Below, piece by piece: positions 9,979 to 19,484 of a DNA stretch of 64,000 nucleotides. The position numbers and the translations under genes were made by a program. The DNA is from Trichomonas vaginalis G3 (Eukaryota; Parabasalia; Trichomonadida; Trichomonadidae). Location of the stretch: positions 12,768,205 through 12,832,204 of the forward strand of contig NC_067206.1 of the NCBI RefSeq assembly GCF_026262505.1, in the 5' to 3' direction. The stretch's first letter is position 1. Every line of letters starts with the position of its first letter. The notes under the pieces were generated by a model that worked only from the letters and a program-made list of their open reading frames with translations, did no database searches and was not told where the DNA came from.

Positions 9979-12356
9979 ATGTCACTTAAGCCTTCCAATG
10001 CGCGGAAGAAATCTCCTAAAAAGAGTCCCCACAAACCAACAGCTGCTGACAACGATGATGATGAGCCATTAAGCGTTGATTTTGATGAAGTTGCAGCTCA
10101 ACCTGTCAAACGAGTGAAAAGACAAAGGTTGGACTCAATGGATGCATCAGCAGCAATCAGGAATGCAGCATCTAAAAAATCTAAAGACAAATCAACGAAA
10201 ATAACAAAAGATTCTCAAACGCTCGGAAAGGCGTTAGGATCGAAAGATAAAACAAAAACTGTTACGATTACAAAGACAGTTACTATCAAGCGCAAGAAAA
10301 AAGCTCCAATTCGAAAACCCGTTAATTCAAATAAAGCCCCAGCGAATCGACGCAAAGGAAAAAAGAAACCGATTGTTAGGAAAGTTGTCAAAAAAGTTGT
10401 TATCCATAAGCACAGATCGAAAAAAAAAGGCTGAACCGGAAAAAGATCCAGATCCAATTATCATCAGAAAGAAGAAAGGAGTGAAGAAACAGCCAAAGAA
10501 AATCATCCAGAAAGTTATTGTTAAGAAGAAAAAGAATAATCAGAATCAACCACCACAAGATCAGGAACCTGAAACTATTGTTCATAGGATTAGAAAGCGG
10601 AGGCATCACAGGGATACTACAGTTACACCTCCGACACTTATTACTATCGTGAAAAGAAGAAAGAATCCTGTAACAGGTGAAATAGAAACGTATGAAGAAA
10701 AGGTTACCCCAGAAGAACTTGCAAAACAAATGAAAGAAGCAGAGGAAAGAAAGAAAGCTTTAGCAGAAGCAACTCAAGACAACGACGAAACGATGGATAA
10801 TCCAAACGACTCTCAAGAGAAAAGACAACGAAAGCGTCGTCATAGACGGATACAATATGTCACAGTTATCAAGAAACGAATCAATAAAGAAACTGGGCGC
10901 GAAGAAACTTACGAAGAACAAATTGCTGTTCCTACATCAGATGAAGAGCCTTCATCCAACTCAACGCCATCAAGCCCACGTAAATCAAGCGCCAAACATA
11001 GGTCAAGCGCTCGTCCTTCGAATGCAAAACCATTAATATCAGATTCGAAAGATAACGACGATGAATCAGATTCAGAATCATCCGAAGATAAATCCCGTCC
11101 TAAAACAGCGGTGGCAAAAGGAAACCGAAAAGATTGTCAAGAAAACTACCGTTATTAAGAAACAACGTAAACCGAAAACTACAAAAGCTGGTGATACATC
11201 GGAACCAGAGACGCAAGTCATCCGAGTCAAGAAACGGAGAGATCCGAAAAAAGTTGTTCAACAAGTTGTTACTGTTATCAAAAAGCATATTAATCCAAAC
11301 ACGGGCAAAGAAGAATTGGTTGAAGAGAAAGTACCTATCGAGCTGAGCGAATCTTCTTCATCATCTGATTCGATCGATGATCAAATCTTCTTTGACCAAT
11401 TGAAGAAGAAAACCAATTCCAAAGCTCATAGAAATACTACTGCCGGCCTTAAGAACTCAAAGGCAGCTTCGAGAAGAAATTCAACCGCAAGAAGGCCTTC
11501 AACTGCTTCAAGACGTCCTTCAACAGCTAGAAGACCAATCAGGAGAGGCTCTACAAGCAATATTGCAGACTTAATGAAGAAATCTTCTCCTCAAAAAGTT
11601 TCAAGAAAGTCATCTGCAGCCACAGCATCTCTTATTAATGTTGAACCGATTGATTCGTTACTTATACAGCCGAAATCAGGCAGAAGGAGAAGAACAGCTC
11701 CAATTGAAAAAATTATTACTGAAATTGTACTTGAAAGTGACGATGAAGGTGAAAGAAAGCCAGTACAAAGGCAGAAGACTATCATTGAAGAATACTATTC
11801 TGATTATTCTGAGCCAGAAGCTGATTTTAGTAATATTAAAGTATTTGTTAGCGATGATGAGGACGATAATATGGTTAAGAAGCTCCAGAGAGATATTCCT
11901 GCCTTACTTTCTAGGATTGACTGATCAAAGAAAGGTCCTGATGAAGTTCTTGTTGATGATTTCGGAGTTTCGCCGGCAATCACTTCTCTTTTACAAGGAG
12001 GAGATGATAACACAGTTCCTTTGACCAATAATCATTTTCTTAATGATAAAGACCTTGAAGAGGTCAAACTTTCCTCATTTTACTCAGATCCGAAAACTGG
12101 AATCAATGGAGACAAACTTATTGCCCAGATTAGGCCAGATTTGGTTCAGAGCTTGGCTTTGGACGCTCTGGCTCAATCTGCGGAAAATAATATTCCATTT
12201 GACAAATATTTTGAAAATCAGAAGTATGACTCACAATTGAAGGATAAATTATCTCAGTATAATGTTCAAAGACAAAATGAGATTACAAAACTCGATAAGT
12301 CTACTCCTATTCGAAAATTAGTAAGATCCTTCGGAGTTCATGCGGAAGCATAAATT
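9979..12356 (+). pseudogene. disrupted gene for a Lys/Arg-rich repeat protein
   Basis: One long coding region appears to have run from the ATG at 9979 to TAA at 12354-12356, but it now lies in three frames: 9979-10434, 10373-11158 and 11061 onward, with an in-frame TGA at 11922-11924. The first frame change is at a nine-A run near 10421-10429. Content is highly basic, with KKKK/RRHRR clusters, Ser-rich and acidic patches. A motif of about 20 residues of the form TVIKK-x-NP-x-TG-x-EE-x-EE-x-V occurs three times. The last 140 codons look like a normal folded domain. This pattern suits a chromatin- or microtubule-binding protein. The breaks may be real decay or homopolymer sequencing errors. Confidence 0.6.
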
Positions 12357-12845
12357 TATTTCTTGTTTAAATCATGAAGTAAATCTAAAATATCATGTAG
12401 TTTAATCAATACTCGTATTTTCATTATAGATAAAAAAAAATAATTAATATCATGAGAAAACGAAAACATCATGTAAAACTTGAATACTATCGTGCAGTAC
12501 ATCTTTTATGCTGATATATAATACTTAAAATGATAAAGACAGAAGAAAATTTAAATTTTTTGATAAAATTTCTTGCCTACTTGCAATTACTAGTGGTATT
12601 ACGAGAGTTTTTTGTATCTGTATATTTTCAGGTGATTTTTAACGCCATAACTGAAAAGTAAAAAAATTTATAATTTTAGTAGATGGAGTTCATAATTTTA
12701 AATATTATAAAGGCAATTAAAATCGGTTTGATATCACAAGCCGATAGATAAAAAAGAGTAATGGCATTTTAAGACATGCAGCCAAACAAACAAATAAAAT
12801 TATTTGTCACTTTTCCGGTGGAATTTTTACATTTTTTTCATTGAT
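12357..12845. other. intergenic with Inr-like site
   Basis: No gene seen. TCACTTTTC at 12807-12815 is initiator-like and lies 30 nt before the ATG of the ankyrin gene at 12846. TTTTCATTGAT nearer to the ATG is an alternative. Confidence 0.5.
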
Positions 12846-13062
12846 ATGTCAGATGAAGAAATCATCAAAATTGAAGATAAAATTGATACCAATATAAAGG
12901 AAGAATTTGATAACAGTGAAGATGAAGAAAAAATCCCGAATTTTCAAAATTCTCCAATTTCTTTCTCTTCAGAATCAGAAAATATTGATTAAGAAATACA
13001 AATTGGTGATGATTTTCACTGTAATCAAATTAAAGAAATCAATGAATATACTGATGATTCAT
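12846..13062 (+). pseudogene. 5' part of a host ankyrin gene split by the Maverick
   Basis: The ATG at 12846 opens an acidic N-terminal region (MSDEEIIKIEDK...) with a TAA at 12990-12992. The same frame then continues as protein-like sequence to the target-site duplication at 13057-13062. Beyond the element, the frame at 34716 is in phase with this one, and the next part is an ankyrin-repeat protein. The simplest reading is one host gene interrupted by the 21.6-kb insertion. The TAA at 12990 is independent of the insertion and suggests the allele was already non-functional or is a separate short gene. Confidence 0.6.
13057..13062. repeat. target-site duplication, left copy
   Basis: ATTCAT directly before the first base of the element; the same six bases follow the last base at 34710-34715. 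Six-base duplications are usual for Maverick/Polinton insertions. Confidence 0.9.
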
Positions 13063-13272
13063 AGTAGTATATGTTGACGGGTTGTGTGACTTTTTTTGTA
13101 AACGTAAGAATTCATACAATATTGAACGATTTTGTATCATTTTTTTTAACATATGAAGTAAAAAATGTATGATTCTTACGGTTTTTATTCTTACGTTTTT
13201 GAATAAATCAAGATTTAAAAAATTGACTTCTTACGTAAAATTAAAACTAAGTTAAATTTATTTTTTTTATTT
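13063..13272 (+). repeat. Maverick left terminal inverted repeat
   Basis: About 210 bp, matching the complement of 34500-34709 with no mismatch that I could find. It contains four copies of the octamer CGTAAGAA or its complement (13103, 13173, 13188, 13228), with a fifth just inside at 13281. Confidence 0.92.
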
Positions 13273-13289
13273 TTTTAATTCGTAAGAAA

Positions 13290-13769
13290 ATGAGTGGATC
13301 AAGATTCGTAACCGTCAATCAATTAATGGATGCTCTTTCACCAATTCTTGAAAATGTTAAACAAGTAGATGTTTATTTCGATGATTATGTAGAAAGTTTA
13401 TATTATAAAGGTAAGTTTAATATTAAACCTATTGCTTTTGCATTTGATAATAAATTAATTGAAAATGCAAAAATTTGGGAATTAATTCCGAATATTGAAT
13501 TTATAACAAATATTAATGATAAATGGTTTAAACGAATTCCAACCACAAAAGTTCTTTGTAAATTAATGATCAAAACTGAGGAAAAAGAATTTAACGGGTT
13601 TAAATATCATCCAAATAAAGTTTCAGAACTAGAAAATGAAAAACTTCAGAAAAAATTAAACGATAGACTTTCAAATGATCGTATTGAAAAAATAAATAAA
13701 CTAGCAGAAGTTGCATTTAATAATGAAATATTTGATGAATATAACCTTGAACTCAGTGATGGACTTTAA
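13290..13769 (+). CDS. Maverick small protein, unknown
   Basis: 159 residues from an ATG preceded by ATTCGTAAGAAA, a context also found upstream of the gene at 27824-28174. It is the first gene inside the left terminus. The N-terminal 110 residues look globular (FVTVNQLMDALSPIL, then aromatic-rich strands); residues 115-145 are Lys/Glu helical. No family recognised. Its 3' end runs into a GC-rich hairpin-like sequence and is convergent with the next gene. Confidence 0.7.
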   Translation: MSGSRFVTVNQLMDALSPILENVKQVDVYFDDYVESLYYKGKFNIKPIAFAFDNKLIENAKIWELIPNIEFITNINDKWFKRIPTTKVLCKLMIKTEEKEFNGFKYHPNKVSELENEKLQKKLNDRLSNDRIEKINKLAEVAFNNEIFDEYNLELSDGL

Positions 13770-13805
13770 GTCCTGGGCTTTAAGGACCCGGGCTCAACGA
13801 GTCAT
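13770..13805. other. GC-rich hairpin-like 3' sequence between convergent genes
   Basis: Unlike the AT-rich surroundings, this stretch is rich in GTCC, GGACC, CCGGG and GGGCTC. It contains the near-palindrome GGACTTTAAGTCC at the end of the left gene. A similar block lies at 33329-33358 at the other end of the element. Possible transcript 3'-end signal; inference only. Confidence 0.4.
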
Positions 13806-14160
13806 GATTTATGAAATCAATTATTTGATTCATTCTTTCTTCAATAATTTCTATTCTTTTTGTTAAATCATCTATTTTCATTAATGAGGTGATTCTTGAT
13901 TGAGGAATAGATTTCAAACTAACCACTCCTTTTATTTTTGAAATTTTGAATCCATCAACTTTAAACATTTTATTCAATTTACATGTTGTCAATTCTTCAA
14001 ATAATTTTTTATTATTAGCATAATAGTCATTAAATTCTTCAACAGATGAAAAAATTTTTGTTTCAGTAATTGGTTTAACAACGTTTATTTTTTGTTGAAC
14101 ATTTTCACTTTCATTTATTTCTTCCTCCTCTGTTTCATTTATTTTTAAAATTGGTTTCAT
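13780..14160 (-). CDS. Maverick small protein, unknown
   Basis: 126 residues. Acidic N-terminus (ETEEEEINESE), a middle globular part (residues 40-90), then a helix with coiled-coil character (KRIEIIEERMNQIIDFI). The ATG lies at 14158-14160, upstream of an AT tract and divergent from the 14227 gene by 66 bp. No family recognised. Small acidic proteins with a C-terminal coiled coil can be scaffold or DNA-packaging partners, but there is no direct sign of that. Confidence 0.6.
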   Translation of the reverse strand: MKPILKINETEEEEINESENVQQKINVVKPITETKIFSSVEEFNDYYANNKKLFEELTTCKLNKMFKVDGFKISKIKGVVSLKSIPQSRITSLMKIDDLTKRIEIIEERMNQIIDFINHDSLSPGP

Positions 14161-14226
14161 TTATCATTAAATAAAAATTAGAATATAAGTGATGAAATAT
14201 ATTTTTTAATTAATATTAAATCAGAA

Positions 14227-14463
14227 ATGGCTGCAGGATTCTTTAAAAAATTATGGGAAGGAATTAAGAAAGCTGCGGGTTGGGTTCATCAAAAGATTAT
14301 TAAACCCATTGCAAACTTTTTGGCACCAGTAGCGAAAACGGCAGGAACTATCATAGGTGGAGTATTAGGTACAAAAGCAGGTAATCCGGCAATGGGAGCA
14401 CAAGCAGGTAACGCAATTGGTGGAATAGCTGAAGGAATACTTAATAAAATAGGAGGTAGATAG
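14227..14463 (+). CDS. Maverick small amphipathic/Gly-rich virion protein candidate
   Basis: 78 residues. The N-terminal 30 residues (MAAGFFKKLWEGIKKAAG...) form a strongly amphipathic basic helix. The rest is Gly/Ala-rich and hydrophobic (TIIGGVLGTKAG). Small basic amphipathic proteins next to capsid genes in adenovirus-like lineages often act as minor capsid or membrane-disrupting proteins, as adenovirus protein VI does. An IIGG motif resembles an adenain-type cleavage site, though no protease was recognised here. The next gene, on the opposite strand, starts with almost the same MAAG-x-FKKLW sequence. Confidence 0.65.
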   Translation: MAAGFFKKLWEGIKKAAGWVHQKIIKPIANFLAPVAKTAGTIIGGVLGTKAGNPAMGAQAGNAIGGIAEGILNKIGGR

Positions 14464-14487
14464 TGGAAAAATAAATAAATATTATTT

Positions 14488-14703
14488 TTATCTTAGTATC
14501 GGTTGTAGTCTTTGATAAACTTTTTCTCCTTTATTTAATATTTCTCTTATTGGGGCGGCTTTTGGTGTTATTGATTCAGCAACGTCACTAATTGCTTCTT
14601 TATTCTTAAATATCCAATTTGCTCCTTTCTTCATTGTTTCCCAAACGTTATGCGCTCCTCTTTTTACTTTATCCCACAGTTTCTTAAATATACCTGCAGC
14701 CAT
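14488..14703 (-). CDS. Maverick small amphipathic protein, paralog of the neighbour
   Basis: 71 residues beginning MAAGIFKKLWDKVKRGA, nearly the same N-terminal amphipathic helix as the 14227 gene. The remainder is different, with NWIFKNKEAISDVAES and a basic C-terminus. It is convergent with its sister, 24 bp apart, and divergent from the capsid gene at 14773. The shared N-terminus suggests a common role, for example membrane interaction or capsid-interior binding. This is inference from position and amphipathicity. Confidence 0.65.
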   Translation of the reverse strand: MAAGIFKKLWDKVKRGAHNVWETMKKGANWIFKNKEAISDVAESITPKAAPIREILNKGEKVYQRLQPILR

Positions 14704-14772
14704 AGTTGATTATTTCATTAAAATTAAAAATTCATTTTCATCTTTTAATTTTGATTTTTTATTTAATAATAA

Positions 14773-16413
14773 ATGACGACTAACTATTTGGTGCCAAACA
14801 CTAAACCGATTAATGGAAATGTGTTTCATTCATTCGAAAAGATAAATGAAATATTCGCGAAGAATGATGGTAGAAGATATTATAGAGAACTTGAAAGTTC
14901 ATGCTATGACTCTGATACTCCATATTTTGATGATAAACAAACTCATTTAAGAATTACAAACCCAGCTCATGATGTGAACCAATTAGGTGACACATATATT
15001 AAACGCAAAGTTAAAGCAACTCTAGTTTCAAATAAAGCTTTCACATGTGATGCCGCTTTTAAATGCATGCGTTTATTCGTTGGTTACAAATCATCAAATC
15101 AAAACTTTAAACAATTAGAAGTAGAAACCGAAAGAGGTGATGCCGGTTATCTTCAGATGGATTGCGCCCGTGAATCTTTCGCATTTGCAACATATAAACC
15201 AAAATCAGAAAGGAAAGTTAAAAAGTTTGTTCATTCGTTATATAATAATGTTCAAAAATATGATAACTCAGTATGTGGTAAATATATTGACCCTTCAGAA
15301 GTTTTCAAGAAAGCAAATGAAGAAGTTGATATCACTTTTGATATGATTATTCCGGTAAATGATTTGTTAGCATTTCAGGCGTTCGATGATTATCCTAAAT
15401 CATTTGGTGATATCATTCTTAAATATTATGTTTTCAGGGATACTTTAGTATTTTGTCAGGTTGACCCGTTAAGAGTTGCTGATTTACAAAATTACGTTTA
15501 TGAAAAGATAACTGATGAAAATTATGAAAAGATTATGAATCATGTTTATAAATATGATCGCAAATTCCAACAAATCGGACTTCCTGCCAAATTAATTACA
15601 AGCTTAGTCGCTACATCTGCTGACGCAACAGTTGATGACGTTATTATTTCATGCACAAAGATGGAAGTTTTAGAGGATAAATGCATTACACCAGGATACG
15701 GTTTAATTGAAGAATCAGTTAAAGCAATACCACGTTTATTTAGTAAGGAAGATCCATTCATGATTCCAGCTCAACATATTGACGTTCGTTCACTAAATGG
15801 AGGTTGCATCTCTCCTGAAGGTATCAGCTCAGATTTCTCATACGCCCTTCATAATGTTACAGATGTTGTGTTAACATTTCCGAAGAATGCAATGCAAAGA
15901 ACGGTTTTAGAAAATCCAATGCTTCGAGGTCTTCAGGTCACTATAGATTCCAGAAACTTCCCCGATCAAGCGATGACCACAGTGGGTGACATATTCTTTA
16001 CACGTATGCTTCAAGCTTCTGATTTAGATGGAGTGAATGAATGCACAGAAGAATACGAGGACTCATTAACTAGACCACTGAATGATGATAATGGCACACC
16101 ATTAGCTAGAACATGGAAAGACCAAACTTCATTCTTATGCACTATTCCAGTTCAACGTGATGGAGCGGGTATATTCTTTGATGGATTAGAAACTTTCAAC
16201 TCACAAGTTACAGTACAAGTGAAAGCTTATCCAATCATTCAGGGTGAAAATGACACTTACTGTTCAAAGGTGACAAATCCTCCTCAGGTTTGGTTTACTA
16301 GGACTACATATTGGACATGGACACCGGATGAAGGTTTGAAATATCATCCAACAGGTACACCACCACAGTATAGAAGTTCATATGATGAAATATTGATGAA
16401 TAGAAATGTTTAA
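14773..16413 (+). CDS. Maverick major capsid protein candidate (double jelly-roll type)
   Basis: 546 residues, the largest structural-type protein in the left half and placed directly before the packaging ATPase, as the capsid gene is in many Polintons. Predicted mostly beta, with no coiled coil and no membrane span. The C-terminal half contains blocks such as FPKNAMQRTVLENPMLRGL followed by VTIDSRNFPDQAM, and a Trp-rich strand (YWTWTPDEG). That layout is like the second jelly-roll of Polinton capsid proteins. Length fits the family (about 500-650). Assignment is from position, length and motif impression, not from an alignment. Confidence 0.7.
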   Translation: MTTNYLVPNTKPINGNVFHSFEKINEIFAKNDGRRYYRELESSCYDSDTPYFDDKQTHLRITNPAHDVNQLGDTYIKRKVKATLVSNKAFTCDAAFKCMRLFVGYKSSNQNFKQLEVETERGDAGYLQMDCARESFAFATYKPKSERKVKKFVHSLYNNVQKYDNSVCGKYIDPSEVFKKANEEVDITFDMIIPVNDLLAFQAFDDYPKSFGDIILKYYVFRDTLVFCQVDPLRVADLQNYVYEKITDENYEKIMNHVYKYDRKFQQIGLPAKLITSLVATSADATVDDVIISCTKMEVLEDKCITPGYGLIEESVKAIPRLFSKEDPFMIPAQHIDVRSLNGGCISPEGISSDFSYALHNVTDVVLTFPKNAMQRTVLENPMLRGLQVTIDSRNFPDQAMTTVGDIFFTRMLQASDLDGVNECTEEYEDSLTRPLNDDNGTPLARTWKDQTSFLCTIPVQRDGAGIFFDGLETFNSQVTVQVKAYPIIQGENDTYCSKVTNPPQVWFTRTTYWTWTPDEGLKYHPTGTPPQYRSSYDEILMNRNV

Positions 16414-16437
16414 AATTATAAATTTATTTTTGATTAA

Positions 16438-17265
16438 ATGGATTTAAATTCATCCACCCCTTATGAAGAATTAGCAGGAGTATATAATACATACGTAGAT
16501 GATATGATTAATGAAGCATTGAGTGATAATAGAAATGCTCTATCTAAGGAAAAATTAATGAAAATTCCATATTCTGAATGTTACTTAAATTCAATCACTG
16601 CAGCAATTGGTAAACAAAATAAAGGTAAAACATTAACGATATTAAAACAAATTATCATTATTGCTAACACTTCCCCCTATTCACATGTGTTAATTTATAT
16701 CAACCGTTCAGGTTCACCTTCAGATGATACATTTGAATCTTTAAAGCATTTAATCAAAATTCCAATTATTTATTTATCACAAGAAGAAGCAGAAGATTAT
16801 TTAAAAAACTTTTTAATGTATAAAGAATTATATAATACAATCAAGAAGCAAGGATTAGAGGATAAAATTATTGATAAACAAAGGGATGAATTATTTGAAA
16901 CACTTTCTATTTCAAATTTTGATAGAGAATTTTTGCATTCACTCATTTTTCTAGATGATGCAGTGAAATCAAAACTAATAACAAATGAGAAATCATATTT
17001 TAATCAGTTATTAACTCAATGTCGACACATTCAGTGTTCATTCTTTATGGCTGTTCAATATTTCAAAGCATTAAGCACAAACATTAAATCAAATCTATCA
17101 ACACTTTTCATTTTCAGTGGGTTTAGTCGTCAACAGTTGAACGTTATGCTTTATCAAGTGAATTTACCAATGAGCATTAATGAACTTTACACACAATATC
17201 AACAATTAGGTGAACATGGAAAAATAATAGTTGATTTAAATAAAGGTTCCATTAAATTCGAATAA
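16438..17265 (+). CDS. Maverick FtsK/HerA-type genome-packaging ATPase
   Basis: 275 residues, 24 bp after the capsid candidate on the same strand. The Walker A motif is GKQNKGKT at residues 58-65. The Walker B motif is LIFLDD at 169-174, followed by a conserved polar patch (LLTQCRHIQCSFF) typical of the sensor region of A32-like packaging ATPases. Size matches the Polinton/adeno-like virus ATPases (about 230-300). In this lineage the enzyme pumps the genome into the preformed capsid. Confidence 0.9.
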   Translation: MDLNSSTPYEELAGVYNTYVDDMINEALSDNRNALSKEKLMKIPYSECYLNSITAAIGKQNKGKTLTILKQIIIIANTSPYSHVLIYINRSGSPSDDTFESLKHLIKIPIIYLSQEEAEDYLKNFLMYKELYNTIKKQGLEDKIIDKQRDELFETLSISNFDREFLHSLIFLDDAVKSKLITNEKSYFNQLLTQCRHIQCSFFMAVQYFKALSTNIKSNLSTLFIFSGFSRQQLNVMLYQVNLPMSINELYTQYQQLGEHGKIIVDLNKGSIKFE

Positions 17266-17305
17266 CTTTTTATAATTAATTTTTATTTTTTATTTATAAT
17301 TAAAC

Positions 17306-18205
17306 ATGACAGAAATAGCAAATCTTCTACAGGTTCCATTAAAACAAGGGACAAACAAAAAGGGTCCATATAATAGAACTATGAAAGTTCCAGACGGAAT
17401 GAAAGAATTAGTCCACATTGTTGCCGGTCTTCAAAAGGATGTTAAACAAATGAGAAACGTTTTAACATTACCAGAAGCTCAAGCATATGCCAAACGTCAT
17501 GGACCAAATTGGGAAGCACATGAAGCAGACATTACAGGACCAAATGGAAAGCCTGATGGTATAAATGAAGTTTTCGTTACTGATGGTCAAGGAAATATTA
17601 AAGTCATAAATGGGTATAAATTAACAATGACGGATTATCCTAAACGTAAAGCATATAATGAATGTTATCCTATGCAATTTGATGAAAATGGAAAAGCTGT
17701 TAAACAATACATTGGAGAAGGTGAAAATGGTCCAATGTATTCATACCATCTTATTCCATATTCTTATTTCAATGAAAAATTAAATGCTGTTGAAGAGGGA
17801 CCGGATGGATTACCACGATATGTTAATCAGTTTGATGGTCAATATGCAAATTTGAGACCTGAAATTTCAGCTAAGAAATTCTTTAAAGTTGCTTTATTCG
17901 ATCCAGTGTTCAATGAACAGAAAGAAGCAATGAAAGCAGAATTTAAACCAATTCAAGTGGCAAGAATTTCTTCATCTTCACTTTCAGAAGCGTTCAAGGA
18001 ATTGATAAAGAAACCACTTTATTCTCAACAAGGTTATAACTTTGATTTAATTAAAGAAAGTGATAGACGTAAATTAGAAAAATCAGATGGTTTTAAGAAT
18101 GCATGTAATGAAATGATTAAAGATATTGTAAATGATAAAATAAGACTGGAAGAAACTCAAAGCAATATCAATAACATAATTGGTGCAGTTACAAAGAAAG
18201 TATAA
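17306..18205 (+). CDS. Maverick protein of unknown function, late-gene cluster
   Basis: 299 residues, 40 bp downstream of the ATPase. A basic N-terminus is followed by a helix ([16 protein letters not shown]), then a Gly/Asp-rich segment ([19 protein letters not shown]) that resembles calcium-loop or FG-GAP-like turns, and [12 protein letters not shown]. The C-terminal 90 residues are helical. No family recognised. Its place between ATPase and other virion-type genes suggests a structural or assembly role. Confidence 0.65.
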   Translation: MTEIANLLQVPLKQGTNKKGPYNRTMKVPDGMKELVHIVAGLQKDVKQMRNVLTLPEAQAYAKRHGPNWEAHEADITGPNGKPDGINEVFVTDGQGNIKVINGYKLTMTDYPKRKAYNECYPMQFDENGKAVKQYIGEGENGPMYSYHLIPYSYFNEKLNAVEEGPDGLPRYVNQFDGQYANLRPEISAKKFFKVALFDPVFNEQKEAMKAEFKPIQVARISSSSLSEAFKELIKKPLYSQQGYNFDLIKESDRRKLEKSDGFKNACNEMIKDIVNDKIRLEETQSNINNIIGAVTKKV

Positions 18206-18290
18206 GCAAACAAATGATGAACCTTGGGATATTACCGTAACAACTAAATAAAACTTTAAATATATTTTTCTTTTTTTTATTCGATTATAA

Positions 18291-18989
18291 ATGAGAAGGC
18301 GTTTCACTAGTCAAAAGAACACTAACGCAAAAGCAGAGATTACGGTTGGTTATAACGTAAATGATGATAAATCACGAATTATTCAAAATGTTAAAGTTAA
18401 TGTTAGTCCTGAATTAACAAGGTCAGCAACTCAACCAAATTTATTAACTCGTGACTTACCGAAAAAGGAGGAGGAGCAAAATAAAGAAGATGGAGACCCA
18501 ATCATTTTATCTGAACCCGGTAAAGAACCCGTTGAAATTCCCACTTATCCAACATACCCCCCGCCTCTTTCATCAAACATCGAGAACCCAGGAATCTACG
18601 ATTCCAGTCGCAATGCGCCATATAAAGTAGACATTAATTCTGAATTAATGAAAATTTACCGTGATATAATAATTAATAATTATGATTCAATAATAAATTT
18701 AATTGACCAATCTGGTTTAATTATTTTACCTTATGAATCATTAATTCACATTATCGCCATTCTTTGTGATGTTCAAGATTCAGACGTTAAGATTCAATTT
18801 TTCATAGATGATGAGGTTTCATGCTGTGGAACAGTTGCAAAAATAAATCCTATAAAGGATATTAGCACAATTAAGATATCAAAGAACGGAGCAACAACTG
18901 AACTACATTTAACTTATAATAACATATACAATAAAATAGTTGATGAATATAAAATATCACTTGAAAAATTCTTTGTTAAGGCCATTTAA
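18291..18989 (+). CDS. Maverick protein with Pro-rich linker, unknown
   Basis: 232 residues. Basic N-terminus; low-complexity Glu/Lys and Pro-rich linker (PTYPTYPPPL near residues 86-95); C-terminal 115 residues look globular (LIILPYESLIHIIAILC and beta strands). It starts after a T-rich tract and ATAA, the common start context of this element. Its stop overlaps the stop of the opposing gene by 4 bp. Possibly a minor virion protein; the family is unknown. Confidence 0.6.
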   Translation: MRRRFTSQKNTNAKAEITVGYNVNDDKSRIIQNVKVNVSPELTRSATQPNLLTRDLPKKEEEQNKEDGDPIILSEPGKEPVEIPTYPTYPPPLSSNIENPGIYDSSRNAPYKVDINSELMKIYRDIIINNYDSIINLIDQSGLIILPYESLIHIIAILCDVQDSDVKIQFFIDDEVSCCGTVAKINPIKDISTIKISKNGATTELHLTYNNIYNKIVDEYKISLEKFFVKAI

Positions 18990-19465
18990 TATTCAAGCAT
19001 TAACATTATCGAATAATAATCCTTTGAATCATAATCAATAATAATTGACCTTTCACCAGTTTCTATCGTTTGTTTTATTTCTTTTTGTTCCCCACTATCT
19101 GGATCGGTCATTGTAATTGTTTTTGTTATAGTATCAGCTTTATCTTTAACTTCAATCTTTTTTCCATCGGGATATTTAAACCAAAATTCCAAAAATTCGA
19201 TATTGTCAATCTGTTCATATTTTAATCTATCAATTACATTTTTAATACCATCTGAAAATCTTATGAAATGGTCATTATATGAGTTTGATTGAACTAAATT
19301 TGAATGAAGTGAAATATAACCTGATGATGAATATGACATTGACTCATATTTTCTGAAAACACTAAAATTTATAACATGAATGAATTTCTTATTCGTTGAA
19401 TTTATGAATTCTTGAGGTAATCTTATTCTAGTTTTATTTATCACTGGAAAATAACGCTTTACCAT
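18986..19465 (-). CDS. Maverick protein, unknown, minor capsid possible
   Basis: 159 codons from the ATG at 19463-19465; the frame extends further upstream only with a TTG. Beta-rich sequence (RLPQEFINS, FIHVINFSVFR, YISLHSNLVQ), then a charged segment and strands with Thr-rich turns. The start lies 19 bp from the divergent ATG of the 19485 gene. Composition and location suit a small jelly-roll or other virion component, but I cannot place it in a family. Confidence 0.55.
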   Translation of the reverse strand: MVKRYFPVINKTRIRLPQEFINSTNKKFIHVINFSVFRKYESMSYSSSGYISLHSNLVQSNSYNDHFIRFSDGIKNVIDRLKYEQIDNIEFLEFWFKYPDGKKIEVKDKADTITKTITMTDPDSGEQKEIKQTIETGERSIIIDYDSKDYYSIMLMLEY

Positions 19466-19484
19466 ATTTTTAATCGTAATAAAA

